This document shows positions 1 to 12,001 of a stretch of 64,000 nucleotides of DNA, piece by piece. How positions within the stretch are numbered: the first letter of the stretch is position 1; every line of letters begins with the position of its first letter. Location: contig OX637295.1 of assembly GCA_951799445.1 (NCBI GenBank), positions 6,262,001 through 6,326,000 of the forward strand, given 5' to 3'. The position numbers and the translations under genes are program-made. The notes beneath the pieces are model-generated. The model did not search any database and was not told where the DNA came from. It was given only the letters and a program-made list of their open reading frames with translations. The stretch comes from Pseudisothecium myosuroides (lineage: Eukaryota > Streptophyta > Bryopsida > Hypnales > Lembophyllaceae).

Positions 1-130
1 TTTGGTGTGATTCCAACTCAATTTACAATTCAAAATTCTGTTCATTTTTTAGTGTACACGGGCCTCTTAAAATTCTCCTAATCTCAGTAGGATCCAACAA
101 TTTGTAAATGGATTAAACCTTGATTGTATA
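1..130. other. Unassigned AT-rich left edge
   Basis: No gene or clear repeat boundary is seen. There is weak similarity to the stretch just upstream of the second S copy near 38530-38640, so the duplicated segment may begin here, but the match is too diverged to call. Confidence 0.3.
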
Positions 131-668
131 GTACCCTTGCAAGCTGATTGCTTACCTTCTCACCCTTTTACAAAGTGCAGGTAAGGTAGCGTTCTTTTTT
201 GGTCTGGGAGGGCACTGTTCAGCCTGCTCCTGGATGCACAACAACATGCACAGCCTGCACATTGAGAGTTCTGTAACTTACTTCGGCATGCTTCCCTCAT
301 ACTGTCCATCTTGTTCTTATTAGAATTTTGGGCAAAATTCTGCCCAGAGAACAAGGGCTTGCTGAAGGGTTGGAGGCTAGGGACTTCATCATCAGATGCA
401 TCTTCAGCACTGGAGGAGAAAGACGATGCTTGCTTTGTGGCCATGGTGCTGTCAGTACCTCAATCGGCCCTTTTGAAAGCCACTCCACCATTTGTGACCC
501 CTGGTCTCCTCCAGGAAGAAAGTGAGAGCAGGGAGTTTATGAAAGTTTCGAAGCAGTGGGATACGCAGGGATCGCACACAAATCGTCTGTGTGTTGAAAT
601 CTCATTCTAGATTGGACCTCACGGGGAATCTGACAAAGCCTTGAATGTATGCTCTCCTGGCTGCTGAC
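131..668. repeat. Duplicated segment S, copy 1, left part
   Basis: This stretch is a diverged copy of 38644-38775 plus 39506-39930. Shared blocks include the phrase around 205-225 (GGTCTGGGAGGGCACTG), the block at 286-306 (GGCATGCTTCC..TACTGTCC) and the block around 400-440. It is cut at 669-672 (TTAA) by a transposon and resumes at 6006. A 94-codon minus-strand frame (160-444) starts with a Ser-rich stretch (ATKQAS..SSS.EDA) that is partly kept in copy 2. That hints at an old gene fragment, but the frame is not conserved along its length and I do not call a gene. Confidence 0.6.
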
Positions 669-672
669 TTAA

Positions 673-1643
673 CCCCTCACCGCCCAAGGCCGTTTTGGGT
701 TCAAAAACATCATTGCTTTTGAAGTGATATAGATCTAAATGTCACTAAGCTATAGAGATCTTAACCGTACAATCTTGTAGTGTACATGTTGTAAATGATG
801 TGTATCAAATTTGAAGTCATTTGACTGGATAGATTGCGAGATTATAATGTTTTAGTGTTGAAAAAGGATGCTGAAATTTTCCTAAAAACACATTTAGAGG
901 CAAAATTTGATTTCTAAACCTAATCAAATGAAAAAACTTTAAACTCTAAAGTGATTCAAAACCAGCATACAAACACATTGATGAAAAAAAATATCATTCA
1001 ATTGACTCAATGTGCTTGCAAAATAGCTTGCAAATGTCAAAAAATAGGCAAGAAAAATTGCAGAAAACACAGACAAGGCTAAACCTCCTTCTACTAAAAT
1101 GCTTCTCAGTCATTCATAACTTCTTGGATTGATATAAATTTTAGCCACACAAACTAGACTAGTATGCGCAACTTTCTCAAATTTTTTTATTGGAAACAGA
1201 CACTGTATGAAGAAGATACAAGCCGCCGAAGTTCACTGTAGTCCAAGAATGCCGGTATTTTGAATTTCGAATTGCTCCCAAACATTCAAAACAACTTGGA
1301 TTGACGTGAAAATTTGACCACAATAACTAGACTTCAAGGGGAATATAACCCAACAAATTTTTATTGAAATCGAACAATTGATGAAGGAGATACAAGCCCC
1401 CGAAGTTGCAGCCATAAATTGCACTTTGGTGAATCAAATTGAATCTGTGAACTTCGATTGGCTTCCAAAAAGTCATTACCTCTTGGATTGATCTAAAAAT
1501 TTTACCACACAAACTAGAAGAGAAGGCACAAATTTCTCAACAAGTTTTATTGAATTTGAACATCGGATGCAAAAGTTACAAATACTTTGAATTGGACTTG
1601 AAATTGTGTGAGGACACTTTTGGGCCCCTTGGGCAGTGAGGGG
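673..1643. mobile_element. TTAA-flanked non-autonomous element A
   Basis: The left end starts CCCCTCACCGCCCAAGG right after TTAA (669-672). The right end is GGGCCCCTTGGGCAGTGAGGGG, an imperfect inverted copy of the left end. It is a full-length homologue of element B (43645-44605). Its last 8 bp (GTGAGGGG, 1636-1643) are repeated at 5994-6001 and followed there by TTAA (6002-6005). A hAT element therefore inserted exactly 8 bp before its right terminus. Inside are about three degenerate direct repeats of roughly 180 bp, seen as CTTGGATTGA near 1122, 1299 and 1484. It has no coding capacity. The CCC..GGG termini and TTAA target match piggyBac-type elements. Confidence 0.8.
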
Positions 1644-2323
1644 CAGCCTTTTTTTTGCTGGCTAAAAATAGCCAAATTGCAAAACTGTCTTTCTCCTTAA
1701 AGAAAAGATAAGGAGATTTCTTTATATTTTCGCCACGTTGCCATGACGTTGGCCGGTCCTGTCGCCGCAGTGCGACGCAGAAAGGCGGCTCCCTCCTGTC
1801 CTATCGCCGGACATGGTGATGGAGCTCGGGCGGGTGTTACCATACCGCGCCATGATTTCTGTGCTTTGAGCCAGATCACACCACTCTCTTTGAATTTGGC
1901 GCCAAGAGTGCGCATTCAAATTTTCAGCTGGTCGCCTGCTTGCGCGCGGGGTGTTTAGGGTGTATAGCCACGTTTAGGTACGTACTTTGTCCTTTGTCGC
2001 CAGATCTTCAGAGTCGTTAGAATAGTTTTGGATTCATGATTTTTGACGTTCACCACTCGCTGAAATCTGTTTGTTGCGCGGAGTGGGCCGTGGATTAGGG
2101 TTGTGGGAAGGTTCAGGTCATGATGGCAACGGTTTTGAAGCAGCATGGCGGTCGCTCTCGTGGGCAATGCAGTGCGTCGACAACCAGGGTTTGTCGCGGG
2201 AGTCTCACCAAATTTAAATTGCTCCGTTTCTTGTTGCTTTTCATTTGTTGTGTGTTGAACAGTTGAAGCTTCTAATTTGCTCTCATTGTTTCTCTGAGTG
2301 ATTCCTGAGAGGGGTCCGAAAAG

Positions 2324-5286
2324 ATGTCAAAGCCGGTGGTGCTTCAGAGGCTGCGACGGACAACGGTGCTGGAATCATATTTTCTTAGTAGCCGGAACTC
2401 CGACGATCTCACCAAGATTGTGTTACCTGAACGTCCGTTGAAGCGCGTGAGATCGGAGTCAACTTTGTCGCCGTTAGGAGAGACCTCTGCTTCAAGATCA
2501 GCACGCACCCCTGGACGCTCCAATCTTGCTGTGCGCCTCATCTGTCCTGCAGGGCTTCCCGATTTGCCTGAGGTGGTCGGCCGAGAGGAGGATGATGACG
2601 TCGTGGAGGTTGTCAACATTGACAGCTCTGGGATCGATGATCGGAAAGCAAAACAGAAGAGCTACGAGGTCAGTAGGAAGTGCCAAGATACTTGGGCAAT
2701 TCAACACCCTTGGGCGGAAATGGTGCGTGGAGATCGAGACACCACCGTGCACAGAGTTCAGTGCAAGATTTGCACCCAAGTTTACGGCAGGGCAGTCACC
2801 ATGGGCCCAAAGACAGACACCCTCGAGAAGCATGCGGGCAAGCGCGTCGCCAATAAGGACCTATCGCAATTGGGGGTGAAGAAAGGGGAAGTGTACATCA
2901 ACAAGACTTGTTGTCACTTCAAGGCGGTGGGTGTTTACAACACGCAGATGATCAATCGTCCAACCATAGCGCAGCAAGTGAACATTGAGATGAAGGGTGA
3001 GAAGGCGCGGAAGATTCAACAGTTTGCCACTATTTTTCACGTCCTTCATAGTGGTCGCCCTATGGTGGAGTATGAAAGCTTGCAGGAGTTGTTTACGTAT
3101 TTGCAGATGCCACACATGAGCCGGAAACATTGGAGCGATTCTGCCGGCTGGACAATGGCAGAGTACATCCATAAGGAGATCACAAGAAAGACTAAGCAAA
3201 ACATGGCGGTTTGCGGATTTTTTTCCATAACGTGCGATGAAGTCACTACAATAGACAATGTGCAATGGATATCGATCCATGCATACGTTGTGCAGGACTT
3301 TGCCAGAGTCCCCATGCTGCTAGCTTTGGAGAAGGTGATGGAGGGGGGAACTGCATCAAGGCTGGCGATTTGCATAATTGACGCCATTGAAGGTAAAGCT
3401 GGCATTACACGACAGGACATGCGTTCCAAGTGGGTTTCTTTCGGAGCAGATGGTGCGGCCGTCTTCTAGGTGCTTCTTCTATCTGTCTAGTTCATGATTT
3501 CTGCTTGCTGATTTATGCATGTTGTTGATGATTTTTGCTTCATGATTATGCATGTTGTTGCACAGGGATCAAGAGCAGGTGTTACCAAACTCTTACAAGA
3601 ACGAGTTGCTCCCCATATGGAGGGAGTGCACTGCTTCAGCCACCGGACGAACCTGGCGGTGAAGACCCTGTCTCACTTACCGGTAATTGCAAAAATAGAG
3701 ACTCTGCTTCAGACTTTGCATGGGTACTTTGCAGCGAGTCCAAAAAGTCATCTCGAATTCACAAAATTAGCTGAACTCATGCATACGAAAGGATTGAAGA
3801 TCATTCTCCAGGTCAGCATTTCTTTGTGCCATTTGTGTTTGCAGGTGTTGTATAGAGTTGGTTTACCGTAGCTTATATGAAGTTGGCCTTGCCTTGTATG
3901 CTCCCATTGACCTGCGTGTGATTCTTGCAGGTTAAGACACGATGGCTGAGCATGTTGTCTCCATTGATGAGGGTGATGGGGGAATATAAAACACTTATGG
4001 CAAAGATGGCGGAAGATCGGTTTGACAAAGACTCCAAGGCTTCTGTAAGAGAAGCCGCCAGGAAGAATTTCACCCTTCTCACTGACATATCTATTCCTTG
4101 TGCATTATCGTGTTTTCTACCTCTCTTAGAAACAGTGCATGACCTCATTAAGTTCTCTGAACAAAGGGATGTTTTTGTCTGTGATTATGTTGCTGCAGTT
4201 AAGGTTTGTCAGGCACAACTATATGAACTTTACAATAACCCAAGCACATGCTTCGTTTCTGATGCCTTCCGTGAGTTTAAGGAATTTTCATGTGGACGTC
4301 ATCCAAGCATGTCTTGGAACTGGACACCGTCGACCTTGGACTTGAACTCCAACGAAGTGGAGCAGATTCATTGGACATGCGGTCCTGTGAAGTTCGACGC
4401 TGTCACCGGTAACGAGTTCGGTGTAGCAGAGCCTATGACGAAAGACAACTTTGCGGAGGTGATCACATGCGTGAAGTCACTATGTACAGGTAAATGTGAT
4501 TCCAACTTGTAGTCTTAATGTGATTCCAACTTGATGTAAGCTTCCAATCTGATGTAAGCTTCAAATCCGTAGTGTCTGGTCATGTAGGGTATCTGAACCA
4601 CCGAACCACCTCTGCTAACAATGGAAATCAGTTCCCTGTGTGCTCAACTAACCAAAAACACAACCGAAATGCTTCCACTAATCCTAAACTTCGTTTGTAC
4701 AGAGGCAGCGGAGAAGCTGATAAGTGAGTTGAGTAGCAGATTCCCTGCTTCCAACGTCATGGATTCGTTGGGCGTTATGTACCCTCAGTACTGGCTGCAA
4801 TTGAACGCAGACACGCTCTTCGAGCGTCACTTCACGGTTCTAAAGGAGCAATTTTGTCGCGAGAGAAGTGCAGGTGAAACAGTAAGCCCGGGACTGCTAA
4901 GTGAAGATAAGCTCAACCACCAGTGCAGCACCTGGAAGGCCACCATGAAGGCGAATGCAGCTGACGCCATGGAGAAACCGGTCCTCCTCAATCCCTTGAC
5001 ACGGTTGTGGCGGAATATTGGAACCTCTGCGTGGTTGCGAGCTGCCATCTTCGAATGGATCAAGTTGGCAGAGATCGCAACTGTGCAGGTTCTTGAATCT
5101 GTCGAAGACGAGCGTGTTTTCTCCTCTGTAGCCTTCTCCAAAGGCAAACTCCGGAATCGCCTTGACGACCACCTTGAATGTGCCGTTGGTGTGTATTCTC
5201 AGTGGTACTACACAGTAAGGGATTTTCCCTTTGAGAACGCCTACGACGCCTGGAGGAAGGATAAAAAGCGCAAGCATGAGGCTTGA
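2324..5286 (+). pseudogene. hAT transposase, four exons, nonsense in exon 1
   Basis: This gene encodes the DNA-cutting enzyme of the surrounding hAT element. Exons read 2324-3469, 3566-3811, 3931-4489 and 4703-5286, each with GT/AG borders and consistent phases (0, 0, 1). Exon 1 has a zinc-finger-like stretch (VQCKICTQVYGR, about residue 145) and a GADGAAVF block typical of the catalytic core. Exon 2 carries HCFSHRTNLAVKTLS. Exon 4 ends with the hAT dimerisation motif (ESVEDERVFSS, KLRNRL). The last codon of exon 1 (3467-3469) is TAG directly before the splice donor, where CAG would fit the normal ..CAG/GT junction. A single C-to-T change would account for it. The start ATG follows GAAAAG and sits about 680 bp inside the element. 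A splice variant that avoids the stop cannot be excluded. Confidence 0.82.
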
Positions 5287-5990
5287 GTATGGGAGCTTGC
5301 AATTCTCGATGATGAACTTCATTGGCCGAGTTCACGGATTCGCAAGTTTGGAGTCTAGGTGTTAGTTTGTGTTTGTTGTATTGTTTGTTGATTGCCTAGT
5401 TTGTCATGATTGATGTTGCATTTCAATTTAGAACTTTTGCCTTGTGTTTGTTGCCTGCCTGGTTAGTGAGGACTCATGTTGCATTTCAATTTGGAACTTA
5501 TATCTTGTGTTAGCTGCGTGCCTGGTTCGTCATAACTTCTGCTGCATTTCAATTTAAAACTTATGGCTTGCGTTTGTTGGTCTGATTGTCTTAGAAAGTT
5601 GTGTTGGAGTTTTTTGAATAGGAGTCGCGAAAATCCGTGAACAAGGACAGCCAACTGAGAGAATTTTGATCAATTGCAATCTGTGACCAAGGAATTCTTC
5701 CAAATCCCTAATTTGGACTGTTAGGTGCCATTTTCAGAAGATTTTATAAGTGTAGGTGCCATATTTAGAAAAAAAGTGATGCATTCTTAGCCAAGACTTT
5801 AGAAAGTTGCCCATCCTATTTGCCACCAGCAGCGACCACTCTCATTTGGCCAAGTGCCAGATAGCTACAAAGCTGGGTGCTAATTTCGTCATTTATAAAA
5901 TTGTAAGCACCAGACTTTTCGCCACATGACCTACCGCTGAGATTCAATCATAGCCACACTCTCGACACTTCAAAAATCATAGAAAAATGG
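5287..5990. other. hAT 3' subterminal region
   Basis: This is non-coding sequence between the transposase stop and the right end of the hAT element. It contains three degenerate copies, about 60-70 bp apart, of a GCATTTCAATTTRGAACTTATG-like phrase (5410-5570). They may be subterminal transposase-binding repeats or part of the 3' UTR. Confidence 0.4.
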
Positions 5991-6005
5991 CTGGTGAGGG
6001 GTTAA

Positions 6006-6250
6006 CAGTCTGGCTCATTGAAACAAAGGAGCAACTGAGCAGGTCTCTGATTTTTGAGGCAAAACAATCCCAGAAAATCACCAGGGTGGGATCATTGCAA
6101 AGACAACGTAACACAAGCAAACTCTCAAGTACCCATTCCATGCAGTGACCACCATTACTCTCATGCATTCCTCGTGCTCATTTTCTGGCAGAAAAATGGT
6201 TTTAAGAAGAAAAAAAGAAAGCTTTGCAGTTTGCACTCGGACTATTGCCC
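6006..6250. repeat. Duplicated segment S, copy 1, right part
   Basis: This continues the S segment after the A/hAT insertion. It aligns with 39940-40145: CTGGCTCATTGAAACAAAGGAG here against CTGGTTTAGCAAAACAATGAAG there, then CACCAGGGTGGG against CGCCAGGGTGGG, then CATTTTCTGGCAGAAAAA in both. Copy 2 lacks the 5.3-kb insertion, so it records the unoccupied site. The stretch 6300-6410 additionally resembles 42800-42930 (GTGYGGCCTAATAAACACC). Confidence 0.65.
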
Positions 6251-8506
6251 CACTTGAACTGTACCTGGGATTGTGCTTTACTGGCCCATCCGAGCAACAC
6301 CAGCCAAATAAACATCATGACATGGTCAAGTGTGGCCTAATAAACACCAAGGTAGAGTGGCCCAATTTTGATACTTTCTAGCAACCAGACTGAGCCACTT
6401 GTACTTACAATCGCCACAGCAATATGGTTAAATTATAGAGATATATACTTCAGAAAGTTTGGTCATATGACACCTCACATTGAACTCTTCAAACATCATA
6501 TTTTTTTACTTTATGGGATGCTTTTTTAACATTAAAGATGTGCATATGGATGTTTCCTACATATTTGTGCAATCAAATTAACCTTTAAAAGATCAAACAT
6601 AGCAATTTTAGGCAACCCACAAAGAATGAAAATATTCACTATATTTTTTGAGTTTTTTTGGATGATGGGACAAAGAGTAGCTTGCTACTCTACCAAATTC
6701 TTTTATCATTGGAATAGCCCATGAGGAGTATGGGGGAAAATGTCGTTTTTGATGGATGGGGGGGTAGGATGGGCAAGGCTATTTACACTGGAGCAAAATT
6801 TTCATCACAATGCTCAGAAGAGCAAAGGCAAGGCTTGAAATAGGTTTTTGGTCCATGTTAAAAACCTATTGCTTTTTATCTTTTGGGGGGAATTGTGAGT
6901 TTTTATCCCCATTCTTAGGATAAGTGTGCACAATTGGGTTCTTGTTATTGTTGTCGTTGAATTCTTAAATGGGTGTCTAATGCGCCATCCAATTGTACCT
7001 TCCGAGCAATGGACAAATATATTTTTCTACCTGTTAGATGTCCTAAGTGTAAATCCTTAAACAATGCAATCAAAGATTAGTAATATTGGCCACTTTTGGC
7101 TAAGGTAATCCAAACCTAAAGACCGGCAAGAGTTGGTCAAGTCTAAACTCCAACTATCCTAAGTTATAGAGCTTTTTATGGCCTTTTTAGAATAATTTTT
7201 TTTGTTCTAATTGGACTTTCTCTCTAGGAGTTATCCGCGGATGAAGTTTGACTTCTAATCTAAACTATAAAACTTCATTTGTCTATTTCTATCAATCTAA
7301 AGATGAAAACTAACTTTAAACTTTTGAGTTGAGTTTAGAGTTAATTCTACCTCCTAAGTTCTGAGTTTTATTTGATTTGCTTTCATCCAAATCTATTCTA
7401 AACTAAGTCAAACTTCATCCTAATCTATTTTCTTTAATAATGATTTGTTTTTTTAAGTGCAAATTAGTTCTAGAATCTTTGAAATGTCCTCTAAATTAAA
7501 CGATTCTACTTCTAACTTGTTTCTTAGTTGTCTTCAAAAGATTCAAATTTTATTTTTTACTTGTTACTTACTATTGTGGACCTTTATTTTTTACTTATTA
7601 TTTATATATTTTTAGTATTTTTAGTTTACAGATCCTAAAATTGAATTTCTAAAAAGATAAAACACTTAAGATTTTGGCTTTTCTAAAGAAAGTTATGGAC
7701 TGATGAAGTTTGACCACTAATCAATGCTTGAAACTTCATCTACTAATTTCTATTGATTCAAATTTTCAAACTAACTTTTACTTTCGATTTTGACTTTTGA
7801 TTCAATTCTAGATTATAAGATTTTTTTTTAGATTCCTTTGAATGATTTTCCTAATTTCTCATGACATAGCGTTTAATTTGACATGGAAGTGATCATTATA
7901 GATGTCTCCTAAAATTCATTATAATCGATAGGCAAAAAACGCGTTGTGTTATCTAAAAAATGTGCCAAATTTCAACTTGTTTTTGCAAAACATCATAGAA
8001 AACATGGTCTTCCAAGCTCTATACAATGCGACATGTGGATGCCACAGTGGCGCCACATAGGCAAAGAGATCCATGTGGATTTTTTTTCATCTGGCCCGTC
8101 CATGACATGGCATCTAATGTGGCGGCAAAAAAAGTGACGTGGTAACCAATGAAGATGATGTGGCATGCCTAGTCAACACATTTTTATGCCATTTAAAAAT
8201 TTTAATATTGCTTTTTGAAACATCAACTCAGACGTCTAGACGGTTTTTGAGACATCAATTGGTGCACACAATACCACAAGGCGGGATCAATAGAAAATTA
8301 AAAAAAAAGAATTTAAAATAAAAATAAAAATAAAATAAAAAAGAATTCTTGTTGAATTCAACAAGAATTATAAAAAAAACTTACCATCTACCATCAAGAG
8401 ATTTTTTGATGGCCAAATGAAGGAATTACTTCATTGAAGGTTAGTGATAATGAAGGATAGAGAGGTCCTATTTATATCCATTGTTTGTCCATGGTGAGAC
8501 AAAAGA
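6251..8506. other. No gene recognised; AT-rich intergenic
   Basis: Only short chance frames occur. Two diverged direct repeats, near 7220-7390 and 7684-7830 (GATGAAGTTTGAC..AAACTTCAT), suggest an old duplication. A small palindrome sits at about 8342-8368 (AATTCTTGTTGAATTCAACAAGAATT core). Nothing else is supportable. Confidence 0.4.
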
Positions 8507-8508
8507 TA

Positions 8509-9081
8509 CTCCCTCTATCCCACTAAAAACCTCCAAATCAAGCACAATTCTTGTCCCACTAAAAAGCTCTGTTTTATGATTTTGACCGTTGAGTAAGCGT
8601 TGGCCGTGTTGAACGACCTTGCAAGGGCAAGTCAAGAGATCAAGTAGCACTTTTCTCCTTGAAAACGTGGCCTTACCCATATGAAGCACCTTGTACTTGT
8701 TGTGCTTCCTTAAACAATAGTGTTGATGATGGGTTAGGTGACCACTTCAGCACTATGAAAATTTGTTCATGAAGTGGGCTAGGTTTCCTTTTTGCGGATA
8801 TTTATGTTGGGACAAATGTTTTTAGAATCCCATCGTTGCCACCAACCTTTAAATCATCAAGAATGACAAAGCTGGCAGCATTTACAAATTGTGTTCAAAT
8901 TTGATACTTTCTGCATGGATTTTAGGTGCCTAAACGACAGCGCCTAAGCTAGAGATTTTGCATAGATCTAAAGGATGGGTTGTTGGTTTTTGAATGCATG
9001 TATCATTGGCAGAAAGACTAAAAATATAATTAATCCCTTGTGGGGAAGCTTTTTGGAGTTTTTTTAGTGGAACAAAGGGAG
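8509..9081. mobile_element. Stowaway/Tc1-mariner-like MITE
   Basis: This 573-bp element lies between TA dinucleotides (8507-8508 and 9082-9083). Its ends are inverted repeats: left CTCCCTCTATCCCACTAAAA, right read inward CTCCCTTTGTTCCACTAAAA. The CTCCCTCYRT start with TA target is the Stowaway signature. No transposase frame is present. Confidence 0.75.
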
Positions 9082-9179
9082 TATGTGATAACTAGAATAT
9101 GGGAACTTGACCATTGCAAGTCTTGAAGTTGTTTCAGACATCTGGATCATGTTGTTTCAGACATTTTATATGGAACACA

Positions 9180-9262
9180 ATTCTTACTTTACATATCCCA
9201 TATGGATTGTCAATCTTCCTACCACCCCACTTATATAAAGAGTTTATCTTTCCACCCATGGT
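9180..9262. repeat. Remnant of the foldback family
   Basis: This short stretch (ATCCCATATGGATTG..CTACCACCCCA..ATATAAAGAGTT) matches one arm of the large foldback element at 17994-18606. The partner arm is not seen nearby, so this is a fragment. Confidence 0.5.
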
Positions 9263-9818
9263 GCACATCCATCCATTGCCCTTTTTTTGCAAAGCATGCC
9301 ACGTGGTTGCCCTTCTCCTAAAATTTTTACATTTGGTCACCATTTTATCATAGGCCGTAGTAATTTTCATTGATTTATCCATAGTCAAAATGAGTTTGCT
9401 CCATGACATGGTAGTCTATGTTTTTTTGAACGTTTTAAAAAACATCAATATGTCTTCAGTGATGTTAAATTAAACGTCAATGTCAATGATAACATCAACT
9501 TGTTTTTCTAATAAAGTGCTGGCATTCCTCGCAATGTCCACAAATATCTACCTTTTTGGGCCATCTATCCTTTGACATGTTTGTATTTTTTCACGTGTTA
9601 GTGATAAAACATACATCCACTACCAAATAAAAAACATAGAAATAAACACAAGTAATAAATTCTTCCAGCAACCTAGTTGCTTGATTGCGATTGGGACAAA
9701 GCCATTTTCCACTCCTTGCTTACGCACCAGTGTCGTAATAAGAAGAAAATTCTAAAAATAGCCCGACTAAATGTATTCACACCACTTGACTTCTATAGTC
9801 TATTTCCAATTAGCTTAA

Positions 9819-9942
9819 GGTAGACTCACCCATTCCTATCCGTTTAAGCCATTCTGTCATGGCGCACATTCTCCTCCTAAAATGTATTCCATTGGTATAT
9901 GATGACGAATAGGATACATGGATGGGAATGGGTGCGTCTACC
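9819..9942. mobile_element. Small TTAA-type MITE, copy M1
   Basis: This 124-bp element has 18-bp inverted ends GGTAGACTCACCCATTCC / GGTAGACGCACCCATTCC. It is flanked by TTAA (9815-9818) and TTAT (9943-9946). The second copy is M2 at 46935-47070. Confidence 0.75.
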
Positions 9943-10170
9943 TTATGTGAGCATCAGACAAGGTTAAAGAAAGCACCAAGGCCACCTCGCATTCTTTTGC
10001 TTGTATCTAGCATCAACAACTGGTTGCAAGCCCAACTACAATATTTGATCAAAGCACCATCTAGGTTGTTTCAAAAGCTCTCAGATGTTAGGCACCATGC
10101 ACTGCGAGGTGTGTCTCATGCCGTTCCTTGGGGTGCTTTGTTCCACTAATTGGTTCTATATTTTCACTTA

Positions 10171-11274
10171 CTCCCTCCATTCCAAAATGATCTTCCTGTT
10201 TGATAAAATGTTCCGGATTAAGGTCAAAAATCAATATTTTTTAATTTCGTTTTGAAGTATAAATAAAGTACAATGCTCTCCTATGGTCCTCCAAATTTGA
10301 GCATTGAATTCATTTTCAAAATGTAAGTTTTGGAGGCCTTTTTGGAAGAGCACCGCTAGCCAATCCATCCTATACTTCCCGTGCTCTTTGCTACAACCTT
10401 CTGACTTCCTGTAGTAGCTTCGGCGGATTTTTAATGAAATGATTTTAAGCCAATTATCAACTTACCTAAAGTATCGGATTTTTCAGGTGCTAATTGTGGA
10501 GACCTGAAGTCAGATCATGGAGTGGGTCCAGATAACAACCCATTAATTGAATAAAAAATGAGAAGATTTCATTTGAGTCCAAAAAGCAAAGGATTGTGGC
10601 AAGCCAAATGGGACCCATGGCTTTATTGAGCCATGATGGCGACATTGAAAGTCTATAGGGTTGTCCCCCTATTGACTATTCTTGTCTAACATTAAAGCTC
10701 ACCATTACAAGGAGAATTTTCCTTAGAGCATTTTCCCTAGTGCCCATTCAATCTGACGCTCTAGAGTAGATTGAGTGGGCCTTGGCGTGGTGAAGGCCAA
10801 AAGGTGGAGCAGGTTTATCCACCGTCCTTCACTATGCTTCCTTTTCCAAAACTGTGACTCCACCATTCCGTTACCTTGTGTGGCTTCTGCACCCGCTTTT
10901 TGCTTGTGGTCTTCACCACCTGTTTCCAAAAATACCGTGAACTGCCATACTTGGACAACTCTGACAACAAGATTCTCCACAATTTGCAGTCTTGAGTTGC
11001 TCAACAGGCTTGCTATTGTTGAGTGGCCGGGTGCATTTTGGAAGTGGCCGCTCTAGAAGTTGTGTGTACAAAAGTCACAATGGGGGTCATAATCAAGCAA
11101 GGGCTTGTGGGAAGACGTTGCGGCCGTGCCCAATGCGCTTTGGTGGAAATGTTCTTAGCCATTGTCCACATGCAAAGTTTCCTTTTCTGGGCTCTTATTC
11201 CACGTCACAAGAGGAAGATTATTTTGGGACAAAATTTTAAGGCCAATAAGATGATCATTTTGGGATGGAGGGAG
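10171..11274. mobile_element. Stowaway/mariner-like TIR element
   Basis: This 1104-bp element sits between TA dinucleotides (10169-10170 and 11275-11276). Its inverted ends are CTCCCTCCATTCCAAAATGA and, from the right, CTCCCTCCATCCCAAAATGA. The frames inside (for example 10775-11056) show no recognisable transposase. A related end fragment lies near 32522 (CAGTCCCAAAATGATCTTCC). Confidence 0.75.
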
Positions 11275-11276
11275 TA

Positions 11277-11726
11277 CTTTGTACTGACTCACCCAGGTCG
11301 CTTGCGGCTGGGTCTTTGTATTTTATCTCTTGCAGTAAAGGGTTCCATTTATTTGTGTCAAAAAAAAGCTCTCAGACGTAAAGGTAATCAACTGAGCCAG
11401 TAAATGCTTGGTTAGTTTATCAAAAATTTACACTTGTAAATCCTTGTGAAGATCCATCACTTATTCTCATTACTTTTGTCACTTGAGCTATTAAACTGGA
11501 ATACATATCATTATTTTGATTAGTTATGTATTGGCACAATCATTTAATAATGAGCTGTAGAGGCGTTATTAGCAGGGGTTCATACAGGGGATACAATAAA
11601 ACCTCTCTAAATCGGTAGGTCCTAGACCAACCTGACAAGATCTATTATAAAAGTTTATTTGCTTATGGAGGGTCATTTTTAGTCATAACCTTTGTTATGT
11701 GTATAAGTCCGAGACCAGTCTAACAA
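11277..11726. other. No gene; replaced flank of the gypsy element
   Basis: No gene is seen. Two degenerate copies of GTCC.AGACCA.YC..ACAAG lie at about 11608-11630 and 11707-11728, the second ending exactly where the LTR remnant starts. The missing 5' LTR sequence would be expected here but is absent. Confidence 0.4.
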
Positions 11727-11830
11727 GATTCTCATTGTCATTATTGTAACTTGGTGGTGATTTAGTGTTGGTTTGCTTTGAATGCAATCTAAGTAGAGCA
11801 TCGACTTCTTGGTCAAGCTGATCCGTAACA
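11727..11830 (+). repeat. 5' LTR remnant (3' terminal 104 bp)
   Basis: This matches 17091-17194 with two mismatches. It ends GATCCGTAACA, giving the usual CA terminus. Everything upstream of GATTCTCATTG is unrelated to the 3' LTR, so the LTR is truncated on its 5' side. No standard tRNA primer-binding site is obvious just downstream. Confidence 0.85.
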
Positions 11831-12001
11831 TAATGTCAAGTCATGCAAAGTCCATGCTCTAATTCGGATTCCCACGTTGAAGGTGCATTGATGGCTTTGG
11901 ACAACGGCCGTTACCATGAGAGATTTTGTAGGATTATTTAATTCGGAACCCTAATCTCCTTTGATGGATCAAGTACCACCGGTGGCCAACCGGGGGAAGA
12001 A

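Larger units (their letters stand above)
1644..5993 (+). mobile_element. hAT transposon with 8-bp target duplication
   Basis: This 4350-bp element is bounded by perfect 8-bp direct repeats GTGAGGGG at 1636-1643 and 5994-6001. Its ends are short inverted repeats: CAGCCTTTTTTTTG on the left and CAGCCATTTTTCTATG when the right end is read inward. The CA..TG termini and 8-bp duplication are diagnostic of hAT elements. It encodes a four-exon transposase at 2324-5286. It landed in the right terminal repeat of element A, so it is younger than A. The transposase has a nonsense codon, so this copy is probably not autonomous. Confidence 0.88.

Noticed and set aside
160..444. 94-codon minus-strand gene in segment S
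   Set aside because: Only a short Ser-rich phrase is kept in the second copy, where the frame is broken; not enough for a gene call.
673..6001. A 5.3-kb TTAA element encoding a hAT-type transposase
   Set aside because: The matching TTAA and CCCCTCACC ends at first suggested one large element, but the exact 8-bp duplication GTGAGGGG and CA..TG ends show an ordinary hAT element nested in a 971-bp TTAA element.
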